Below are positions 29,880-39,800 of a stretch of 64,000 nucleotides of DNA, piece by piece. The stretch comes from Closterium sp. NIES-65. Lineage: Eukaryota; Streptophyta; Zygnematophyceae; Desmidiales; Closteriaceae. Made by a program: the position numbers and the translations under genes. The stretch lies in contig CANXME010002100.1 in NCBI GenBank assembly GCA_948144175.1, positions 417,604 to 481,603 on the forward strand, read 5' to 3'. The stretch's first letter is position 1. Every line of letters begins with the position of its first letter. The notes beneath the pieces are model-generated. The model was not told where the DNA came from, did no database searches, and saw only the letters and a list, made by a program, of their open reading frames with translations.

Positions 29880-30902
29880 TCTACTGGCGGTTTCCGTTTC
29901 CCTGCTGCTGCTTCTTGAACTCTATGCAGTCCCGCTTCATGTGTCCCGGCTTTTTGCAGTAGTGACAGTCCCCCCTAAAACCCGTTCGCTGCGAGCTGCA
30001 CTGTTGACTGCACCAATCTCCATGGGCGATGGTCCGTCCCTCGATCGAGCGTCGTTGATCGGTCTGTTGTATCCCCTATCGCGATCGTCACGACCCCGTC
30101 GGCTTCGTACTACGTCGACGCGTTCTACGGCTGCGACAACTGACTCAAAGGTGGACAACCCATGAATCGCTATAACTTCCGCTATGTCCGGCTTCAACCC
30201 CTCGATGTAGCGGTCGCGCATCTCTGCTTCCGTGATATCGTCTATCTCGTTGCAGATGCTCAAGAACCGTCGTGTATATTCCTGGACATTTCCTATCTGT
30301 CGGAAATGACGCAGACGCTTCCTAGCAGCTTCGGAGGCGTTCACCAAATCGAACCTACTTTTCAGCGCCACTTCAAATCCTTCCCATGTCGTCGGAAGCG
30401 TGGTTACACCCAAAGCTAAACTCCCTAAGCTCGAAGTTGCAGCTGCATGCCCCACGCCCTGTTGATGCCCGTCTGTCTGAGCCCTTCTTTCAGCAGTTTG
30501 CGTGAGTTGGCGCCACCACTCCAAGGCCGGGCCCCTCAGCAGCGTAACGGCGTACTCGATCCGCTGCTGCGCGTCCGCCTCTTGCACCCCGCTCGCGGCG
30601 AAGTAGTTGTTGAGCATGAAGAGCCACGTCCGCACGTTCGCGTCGCGTTGACTCGGGTCGAACGACTCGGGTTTCTGCGGCTTGAGCGCGCTTCGACGTT
30701 CCGGTAGCGCTTCCGCGCCAGTCGACGTGTTGGGCGCAAGAGTTGGAGCGGCATGACCATGGGAGTTAGAAGACAATTTACGAAGTTGTTGCATTTCAGC
30801 TCGTACCTGACGATTTTCCAACGTCAACTCTTGAAGTTGGCGCATGAGTTCGACAAGCGTGTTGCCCATGTCATGGGGGAGAGCGTGCATGGTTTCGTCC
30901 AT
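29880..30902 (-). pseudogene. Gypsy gag with frameshifted CCHC knuckle
   Basis: From ATG 30902 on the minus strand, a coiled-coil-like N-terminus (LMRQLQELTLENRQVRAEMQ) leads to a Retrotrans_gag core (FDPSQRDANVRTWLFMLNNY, LRGPALEWWRQL, YTRRFLSICNEI, YIEGLKP) and a Pro-Met-Glu-Ile motif. The frame ends at 29937. The zinc knuckle CHYCKKPGHMKRDC lies in another frame at about 29935-29975, so a one-base indel in a G-run around 29978 has broken gag. Confidence 0.88.
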
Positions 30903-31002
30903 GTTCGCTCGACGACTCCAAGTCTGCAAGTCGGCACCGCGGGACGATGACGTCGTAGTCTCGTCATCGACGGTCGCTCGTTGGAAGTCGCTCCCCGCGA
31001 AG

Positions 31003-31015
31003 GCTCCTGATACCA
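31003..31015 (-). promoter_or_regulatory. Gypsy primer-binding site
   Basis: The minus strand reads TGGTATCAGGAGC two bases inside the 5' LTR, matching the initiator-Met tRNA 3' end for the first eight bases. Confidence 0.75.
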
Positions 31016-31017
31016 AG

Positions 31018-31351
31018 TGTTAGGCCCGACGGCCTAAGTCCGCTAAAGAATTAGCGGGGTCGACTAAGTCGAGGGTGAAACGCGGCGGAAGACTTTGGCG
31101 AAAGAACTATTAGTGAAATAGGCGAAGAAGCTACTGAGTAATTGAAGAGTTGAATGAGAATTGGTTGATATTGGTGGATACAAGCAAGGATGATATAGCA
31201 TGCAAGGTCGAATGTCGGAAAGTACTTCGTGCGACTAGAAAGTAGAAGCAAGAAAAGTAGAGTGCCACGTGGCACTAGGAAATCTAGGAAGATAAGGATA
31301 AGGGTGAGTTGGAAAGTACTGTTCGGAATGAACAGTAAATCCCCCTTAACA
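31018..31351 (-). repeat. Gypsy 5' LTR
   Basis: A 334-bp LTR; on the minus strand it runs from TGTTAAGGGGGATTTACTGT to GGCCTAACA. It is the uninterrupted counterpart of 15598-15920 plus 18947-18963. Confidence 0.95.
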
Positions 31352-31479
31352 GGGGGTCTTATGATGATTAGAGGCAAAGGGGGGGTCCTCACAAAATCTG
31401 CCACAATAAGAGTCCCCCTACCCATTCAAGAGTCCCGGGGGACCTTACCGGCGGGTCTTTTATCCGGAACTATACGGTA

Positions 31480-31850
31480 ACATACTTCCCATTCTCTTGA
31501 GCGTTGGTTTTCAGGACAGCTGATTCAAAATTCCTTAATTTCAGGGTTGTATGGGAGCTTTACTCCAAAGTGTTACAATGAGTAGAAGCATTCAGTCAGG
31601 ATTTCTCGGGGCTGGGAAAGGCATGAGGGTGCGCATGACAGGGAAAGGTGGTAAAGGGAGGAGTTTCTTGACAGTGTTACTGCTGGACTGAAACCTGCAT
31701 TAGCAAGTTCAAAAGCTGTAGATGTCATTGTTATTGGCGTCTTCGATTTTGTTCAAGAGAGGGATGTGAGCACAGGCTATCCGCACACAGGACAATAGCG
31801 CAGCGGTACCTGAATGCATTCTTTTCCTGGCAGGCCTAGCAGGCAGGCAG
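31480..31850. other. Intergenic, nothing recognised
   Basis: No motif-bearing frame, repeat or RNA gene was identified between the outer TIR element and the degenerate receiver-exon copies. Confidence 0.5.
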
Positions 31851-31879
31851 GATGCTACAGAACCCTCCTGTGCGGCGTT

Positions 31880-32500
31880 ATGATACATAGACGCTCATGT
31901 CGTAGTAACTCTTGCGCCACTCTCAAGGTGCCTGCTGCTGTGAGCGTTGCAAGAAGCTCCTGTGCCACAATCAGTTCCGTTCCTCCCTTTCAATCCTACC
32001 ATACATTCCAAGTCAGCAGTCAACGCTCTGATACAAAGGCACTCGTGTGGTGGTGGACGTTGGAGTCAGAGCACTGCTTCCCTCTCTGCCTCCTCCCCGC
32101 GAGCACTAAAATCAGTTCCTGGGTCACAATCAGCCTCGTCAATGCCTCAGCTTCCCCAGCTTCCCTCTCTGCCTCCTCCCCTGCTTCAACCCTACATCCG
32201 ATTCGGCAGTCAGTGCCATGCTATAAACCCACTCATGTGGTGACCGTTAAAGTCAGAGTCAGATGGTGCCTGCTCCAGACCCTGCTGCTATGACTGCTGC
32301 AAGAAGTTCCTGTGCCACATCAGCTTCCTCACTTTTCCATCATCCTCACTGCCCCACCTTCCTCACAGCCCCGCATTCCTCACTGCCCCACCTTCCTCAC
32401 TGCCCCACATTCCTCAGCTTCCGTCTCTGCCTCCACGCACGTTCGCGTGAACTCTACACCCAAGTCAGCAGTCAGTGCTCTTATCTGGTGACTGTTGGGT
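31880..32500 (-). repeat. Degenerate copies of the histidine-kinase receiver exon
   Basis: At least three divergent blocks downstream of the kinase stop codon resemble the end of its last exon. They share, in plus orientation, GCTGCAAGAAGTTCCTGTGC-like and AAGTCAGCAGTCA-like segments (about 31905-32060, 32150-32250, 32265-32500). Read on the minus strand, the nearest still resembles the receiver end (IRALTADL and GAVRK). They are broken and non-coding. Confidence 0.7.
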
Positions 32501-32504
32501 TGAC

Positions 32505-33613
32505 TCAAAAAGCGGCTGCTCCAAACCCTGCAGCTATGAGTGCTGCCAGCAGTTCCTGTGCCACGATCGGTTTCCTCACTGCTCCATCCATGCCGGCCTC
32601 CAAGCACGCTCGCTTCACTCCTGCATCCAAGTCAGCTGTCAGCGCTATGATACACAGGGGCTCGTGCTGCGCCTTTGCATCAACTGCACTTGCTGCTGCT
32701 GCTGCTTCTGTTCCTGTTCCTGCTGCTACTGCTGCTGCTGCTGCTGCATCACTAGGGGTATTGTCTCCCTCTGGCATCACGTGTGTTGTCTGGCTGCTGC
32801 TGCTGCTGCGCTGTGCCCTCTCCATGGCTCGAATCCGAGAAGCCGTCTCGAAACTGTTGGGAAATGGGACGCAATGGGTGTCACGAAAGGGATAACAATG
32901 CAGAACCACAGGAGCAGAGCACGTAGCAACCACAATCTCACAGTAGCAGCGGCGGCAGAACAAGCAATCTCAAGATTGGCGATGGCAACAAAGCTCAACC
33001 ATGGGTGGCACGTGGATGGGCAGGGAGGGTGCAGCACAGATGAGGAAAGCACGGCACTCACCCGTCGATGCCGGGCGGCATGTGCAGGTCCAGGAGCAAC
33101 AGGTGGATGGGCGGGGAGGAGGGCGTGGGAGAGGAGAAAGCAGAGGAGAGCGCTTGCAGCACATCCTCCCCGGAGGGGAGCAGCAGCACGTGCGCCCCGT
33201 AGCCCTGCAGCGTTCTGCGCGCCACCATGCGGTTCACCGCGTTGTCATCCACCACCGCCACCGACCGCCCCGCCACCACTGCTCGCACCAGCACCTCCGC
33301 CTCCTCCGACTCCTCCGATCCCTCCACGTGCGCACCATGCATTCTGGGGAGAGAGTGCACCCGTCTTGTCCGCCGATCCGACGCCACCGCTGGGGCCGGC
33401 GCCTCCGCGTCTCCCAGGCCCTCCGTGTGGAGATGAGGCTTGGGGAGCGAATGCGACCGTGCTGTTCGCCGCCCCCCCTTCACCACCGCTGGTATCGGCT
33501 CCTCCTCTTTCGCTGCTGCCACCGCTGGCAACTCCCCCTTGGCCTCTCCTGCATTCTCTAAGGCATTGGATACGCTGGCCTGTGGCTTGAGGTGAGAGTG
33601 AGTTCGTGATGCC

Positions 33614-33645
<32 letters not shown>

Positions 33646-33894
33646 ATTAGGTTCCTGCTGCTGCACAGATGCCTGCTGCAGCATGCCTGGCTTTGTGCCA
33701 CTCTCATATTCCACACACTCCCCTTCACTTCCTGACCCGCACCCATCCCTTTCCCCACCACCCTCCTCCTCATCCCACTCCCCGTCCCCGCAGCTGTCAG
33801 CGTCCTCCCCTCCCCCCAAGGGCAGCGCCAGCAGAATGGTGGTGCCAGTGGCGGCGTGTGACAGCACTGCCATGTCTCCCCGCATCTCAGCCAC
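32505..33894 (-). other. Exons 11-12: end of ATPase domain, poly-Q linker and receiver domain
   Basis: Exon 11 starts [19 protein letters not shown], the last strands of the ATPase fold. It then has an acidic and Gln-rich linker with a CAG/CTG run (33614-33655) and the first half of the receiver, ending MPPGIDG. The codon for that Gly is split, and exon 12 continues FETASRIR, a 45-residue Ser/Ala-rich insertion, then IIALTADL and GAVRKP. The Asp-Asp pocket, phospho-acceptor Asp, Thr and Lys are all present, so the receiver looks functional. Confidence 0.85.
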
Positions 33895-36800
33895 CTACGA
33901 GGGGGGAGAAAGGGTTCAAGAGGGACAGGGAACGAGGTGTGGGTGAGGGGACGGGGAGAAGGGGGAAGGGGGGGACTTAACAATGAGTCTCGTCAGTTGG
34001 TGACTGTAGGCATGAATACAAAGACCAGTCCTGGATCGGCCCACGACAAACCAGTTCCTCATGCCATGAACCAGGCACAAATCTTGGCCCATGACAAACC
34101 TGGACAGGTTTGGGTCAGTTGACCAGCCGGGTTCGTTTCAAGTGTGGTTGCTAACGCCTTGCAAAGGCCTTGTTGCCAACAAGGTGCCAAGGGAAGGCGA
34201 CAGGCTTTAAGCCTGGCGTGGCTCAACTCAACCTCGATCGAGCCATGAGGAACTGGTTTGTCGTGGGCCAAGGTAGAAGGTGCCTGACCGATTTGAACGA
34301 GGCCCGGCCCGAGGCAGGCCTTTTGGATGCACTTCTCAGCCACAGTTGGAGCCTTTTGAATGCACTTCTCAGCCACAGATGGATGCCTTTTGGATGCACT
34401 TCTCAACCACAGTTGGATGCCGTCTGGTTGATTAACGTTCACGCCATGCCTTAGTTGACCCAACGTTGGCCACAGCAAGATTGGCCGTTGCAACCTTTAT
34501 ATATTGCTGGGCGCTTTTTGTAACTATGTTTTTGGCTGATGCGTTTGTGTGGACCTCGTCTACTTGTTGCAGATAGCGGGATGGGAATCCAACCGGATCT
34601 CCATGGTGAGGTGGCACATTGTGGGAGGATTCCAACTGGATATGAGATCCAACAAATCCAAACCTAAGCTCTGGGAGGAGGTGGCACTCACAAGGGCGGT
34701 GGAGAGCAGGAAGCGAACGGGGTAGGGCGTCCAGCGCGGGCGAGCACCTGCCTTCTGCTCGTGCGAGAGACCAGCTATGGATGCTGCCCTGCTGGAGCGG
34801 CGCATGAGAGAGAAGGGAAAGAAAGAGCCCTGCTGGAGGGTGGCGGGCACAGAGGAGGGGAGAAGCGGAAGGGAAAAGGGATCGATTGAACTCTTGTCAT
34901 CGCATGTCTCTGAATGTCCATGGGCATTTCTTGGCAGCGAATAAATAAACCAGAGGCTTGAATACTGGCGGCGGCAAACCAAGGAAGCAGCCCTCCTGTG
35001 CGTTTACTCACCTTGACACCTTGGCCATTCTGATCGTCACCATCACCATCACCATCACCATCACCATCACCATCAGCAACAGCATCTGCAGAGAGTGCAT
35101 GAGAGGTGTGTGCGGCATGGTGAGTGTCCCCGTGTGGATCCAGCACCCATCGCATCTCCTCGGGTGGTATACCACCACCCGTGTCCTCACATGTCACCAC
35201 CACCATCCACTCGCCCTCCTCCCTCGCCCTGCACGCCTCCTCCACCCACTCCCTCACCTCCTCCCCCAACCGCCCATCCCCACCCTGTGCCTCCGCTCCT
35301 CCCTTCCCACCTGATCCTTCGTAATCCCCCGTGCTCCCCGCGCCCATGCCTGTCACCGCTGCCACACGCCCGCAGCAACGCTCAACCAACCCCATCCGCC
35401 GATGCTCCTCACCCCCTCTGCTGTTGGCCCCGCCGCCCAGCCTTCCTGCCTGGATCCGAGGGAGGCATGCGAGAGCGGTGGGCGGAGGGAAGCGGCGCAC
35501 ACAGGCAGCCAGCTGGTGCCTTGCGGCTGAGGAGCCCCCTCCTGGTGCTGAGGGAGGCGGAGAGGCGTGCGAGGCTGGCAGCGCATGCACGGGGGCAGCA
35601 CTAGTGGATGGGCCGTGCAGATCGAAGCAGTTGATGGAAGCGGGGAGGGGAGGCGGGGGAGGGATGCAGGCGACATGCAAGGTCACGTGGCCCCCTGTGG
35701 TGTTGCCCATGGCGTGCGCTGTGAGTGAGAAGGAGTTGAAGTGGACAGACGCACAAAGGGTGTATTAAAGGCATGCAATATAGGTGCTGAAAAGAGGGCG
35801 GTGAAAAGGGCTGTCGTCAAGAGCTGTTATTGAATCTGACCCAAAAGGGATGTGATGAGGGCTTGTATCACAGGCTGTCACAAACAAAGGGCTTGTATCA
35901 CAGGCTGTCACAAACAAAGGGCTTGTATCACAGGCTGTCACAAACAAAGGGCTTGTATCACAGGCTGTCACAAACAAAGGGCTTGTATCACAGGCTGTCA
36001 CAAACAAAGCAAGGAGATTGTTTTGGGGAGGTACTAGGTGAATTTGTGTTAACGCACATGCAATGCACATGGAAAGCACATGCACAGATGAGAGCAGCAT
36101 CATGCGAGTCTGTCTGCCAACAACCCATCACCCACCCATGAGCTCCCCAATCACTTGCAAGAGGCGAGTCGGATCGCCCATGAGGACAGCTGGCACACCC
36201 TCGTCCACGTGGCACGTCACTGCAGCGCAGCGCGCACAGCAAGATAAGGCAAGACCAGGAAAAGAGCAATGGGTTGGAATGGAACGCGCGGCCTGTGTGA
36301 AGCCAACTTGAAAGCAGCTGGTGCAGGCAGAGCAAGCATGCTCATACCGTGCGACTCCTTAGTGTGCGCATCCGAGGCAGCGAGTGCCGTCGCGTCACGC
36401 ACGATGCGGCGCAGGCAGCACGGGAGGGTCTCGAGCCGCAGCCTGCCGGCCTGCAGCTTGGCGAGGTCCAACACTCGGTTGATTAGCTCCACCGTCTCGC
36501 CCGCACACACCCTCGCATCCCTCAAGTCCGCCATCTGCCACTCTTCCAACCGCGACTCCAGCAGCTCCTCTATCATGCCTGTGTGTGAGGGGGGAGGAGG
36601 AGAGTGAGTGGGGAAAAGGGGAGGGTTGAGGTCCAACACTCGGTTGATGAGCTCCACTCTCTCACCCACACACGCCCTCGCCACCCTTAGGTCTGCATAC
36701 TGCCACTCCTCCAATCATGACTCCAACAGCTCCTTTATCATGCCTGCACAAAAGGGGGAGCAAATGTTGACAGAAGAGGAACATGTTAGAGCGATGATTG

Positions 36801-39800
36801 ATCTGAAGAGGAACTGCATAAAAATGCTGATGCTGGTCCGACATTTGTTAAATAACCTTATTTCAGTTGCAATGCTTGAGCCAAAAGTGCTCCCACCAAT
36901 GCAAGTCAATGAGAGTCACCGCGAGTCAAGTCAATGTGAGTCAATGTGAGTCAATGCGAGTCAATGTGAGTCACCGCGAGACAACGAGTCAATGTGAGTC
37001 AATGTGAGTCAATGCGAGTCAATGTGAGTCAATGCAAGTCAATGTGAGTCAATGCGAGCCAATGTGATTCAATGCGAGTCAATGTGAGTCAATGCGAGTC
37101 AATGTGAGTCAATGCGAGGTACTGTGAGTCAATGGGAGTCAATGCGAGTCAATGCGATCCAATGTGAGTCACCGCGAGACGACGAGTCAATGAGAGTCAA
37201 TGCGTCACCAAAGTGTGGTCGAAGCGTGATTGGCTCATCCTCAGTTATCCATGCCAGCTCATATGTTTCCACCTCCGCTAGTAAGCTTTCCCTTGCATCA
37301 TGCAAATGATTAGTGCAACTCACGCACCTCTCCACAGCCTCGCCTATCCGCCAATGATTGGGAGCACGTCCCACACGTTTACGGCCTCAACTACCCTGCA
37401 AATGAACAGTGCAGCTCACACATACATCTACAGCTTCGCCAAACATGCCAATGTTACAATGGTTGTTGCAACTCGCACATACGACCTCACCTATCATGCC
37501 AATGAGTGGCGTGCGCAGCTCATGCGAGGTGTTGGCGACGGTCTCACTCTTGGAGCGCTCAGCTCTCTCCAGCGCCAGCGTGCACAGCTGCATCTCCCTC
37601 ACGCCCTCCTGCATCTCCCCTTGCTTCCACGCTAGCACCGCAATCACAGTAGACACCAGCACCGCCACCAGCAGCACAAGCAGACCCAGCAACATAGGGG
37701 CATACACGAGTTCCCACTTGGGGTACTCGCCCTCATACCTGCACATGGGGATGCATGTGAAGATGAAATACATAAGTCAAACTTCACAGGGATGTTTCAA
37801 ACCACGAGCAGCACCCACTTGGGGTAACCTGCGTTTGGGGTAAAACCTAGGGACGTCATGCAGCAAATTGATTTTCAAGTCGACTCATAAGTCACCTTCA
37901 ACCTAGGAAGGTCATCCAGCAGTCGAGGGGTGGCAGTCTTCCCCCGAGGGGTCCCACCCCGAGCAGTCTTCCCCCGAGGGGTCCCACCCCGAGCAGTCTT
38001 CCCCCGAGGGGTGTCACTTGATGCTAGGTTGTTGTGAAGTACAGCCTCTCTACAGCCTCTCTACAGCCTCTCTACAGCCTCACACCGCAGCACATCTCTG
38101 AAGTAATCACTCTTGGCAGTCGAAGGTGCACCTCCCTTTTCACAACTTCAGTGATTACTATTGTCACCGGCTGCACTGCGCCTCCTCGCCTCACCTGCAG
38201 TGCGCCTCGCCTGCAATGCGCCTCACCTGCAGTGCGCCTCACCTGCAGTGCGCCTCACCTGCAGTGCGCCTCACCTGCAGTGCGCCTCACCTGCAGTGCG
38301 CCTCACCTGCAGTGCGCCTCGTACGTGCGACCCAGCAGGTCCTCGGGAAACAGCTCAACATGCTTGGGGTACGGCACTACGGGCCCGGGCAGCACGTAGG
38401 GGTACAGGGACCCACTCTCCACTCGCAGGGGCTCTGGGCCCAGCACCTGAATGGGCTGCCCTGGGTTGGTGGTGTCGTACAAGGCCAGCGAGTAGCGAGG
38501 GCTGGTTCCTGCTTGCAGGCACATGCATGCAACGAGGAACACACATGCATGGCATTGGGCACAGCATGCATGGCATTGGGCACAACATGCATGGCATTAG
38601 GCACAGCATGCATGGCATTCGGCACAACATGCATGGCATTGGGCACAACATGCATGGCATTGGGCACAACATGCATGGCATTGGGCACAACATGCATGGC
38701 ATTGGGCACAACATGCATGGCATTAGGCACAACATGCATGGCATTAGGCACAACATGCATGGCATTGGGCACAACATGCATGGCATTAGGCACAACATGC
38801 ATGGCATTAGGCACAACATGCATTGGCCATTGGGCACAACATGCATGGCATTGGGCACAACATGCATGGCATTGGGCACAACATGCATGGCATTGGGCAC
38901 AACATGCATGGCATTGGGCACAACATGCATGGCATTGGGCACAACATGCATGGCATTGGGCACAACATGCATGGCATTGGGCACAACATGCATGGCATTG
39001 GGCACAACATGCATGGCATTGGGCACAACATGCATGGCATTGGGCACAACATGCATGGCATTGGGCACAACATGCATGGCATTGGGCACAACATGCATGG
39101 CATTGGGCACAACACGCATGGCATTGGGCACAACAGGCATGGCATTGGGCACAACACGCATGGCATTGGGCACAACATGCATGGCATTGGGCACAACACG
39201 CATGGCATTGGGCACAACATGCATGGCATTGGGCACAACATGCATGGCATTAGGCACAGCATGCATGGCATTCGGCACAACATGCATGGCATTGGGCACA
39301 ACATGCATGGCATTAGGCACAACATGCATGGCATTGGGCACAACATGCATGGCATTGGGCACAACATGCATGGCATTGGGCACAACATGCATGGCATTGG
39401 GCACAACATGCATGGCATTGGGCACAACATGCATGGCATTAGGCACAACATGCATGGCATTAGGCACAACATGCATGGCATTGGGCACAACATGCATGGC
39501 ATTGGGCACAACATGCATGGCATTGGGCACAACATGCATGGCATTGGGCACAACATGCATGGCATTGGGCACAACATGCATGGCATTGGGCACAACATGC
39601 ATGGCATTGGGCACAACATGCATGGCATTGGGCACAACATGCATGGCATTGGGCACAACATGCATGGCATTGGGCACAACATGCATGGCATTGGGCACAA
39701 CATGCATGGCATTGGGCACAACATGCATGGCATTGGGCACAATATGCATGGCATTGGGCACAACATGCATGGCATTGGGCACAACATGCATGGCATTGGG

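Larger units (their letters stand above)
15598..31351 (-). mobile_element. Ty3/gypsy chromovirus, decayed, with two later insertions
   Basis: On the minus strand the order is 5' LTR (31018-31351), primer site TGGTATCA (31008-31015), gag, protease, RT, RNase H, integrase, chromodomain, purine tract, and a 3' LTR split as 18947-18963 and 15598-15920. The target duplication ggggg is at 15593-15597 and 31352-31356. Copia-2 (21525-28940) is inserted in the RT and a TIR element (15921-18946) in the 3' LTR. Without the insertions it is about 5.3 kb, normal for a chromovirus. Stops and frameshifts show it is inactive. Confidence 0.93.
15238..31477. mobile_element. Outer TA-flanked TIR DNA element, split by a Ty3/gypsy insertion
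   Basis: The left end at 15238 (CCATATAGTTCCGGCTAGAA) is the inverted counterpart of the right end at 31477 (reverse complement CCGTATAGTTCCGGATAAAA). Each end abuts TA (15236-15237 and 31478-31479), the duplication typical of Tc1/mariner-type insertion. Without the gypsy element between 15593 and 31356 the element would be about 480 bp, so a MITE. No transposase is seen. The left half carries repeated GTGTCAGAATTC-like and GAGTCTGACAC motifs at 15466-15530. Confidence 0.7.
34692..37738 (-). other. Exons 6-10: TM2, HisKA and degenerate ATPase domain
   Basis: Exon 6 has TM2, a helical linker and the H-box ([16 protein letters not shown]). Exon 7 completes HisKA ([18 protein letters not shown]). 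Exon 8 holds [14 protein letters not shown], where the family N-box would continue with Asn-rich residues; here it reads [11 protein letters not shown]. Exon 9 (707 bp) contains a long Pro/Ala/Ser-rich insert, then [17 protein letters not shown] (G1 box intact) and an Asp-Gly hexanucleotide repeat. Exon 10 (63 bp) carries PYPVRFLL where GxGxGL is expected. Confidence 0.75.

Noticed and set aside
35858-36010. Possible CRISPR-like array (regular 30-bp repeats)
   Set aside because: Repeats are contiguous without spacers, in a eukaryotic intron, and no cas genes are present. The same reasoning applies to the other arrays.
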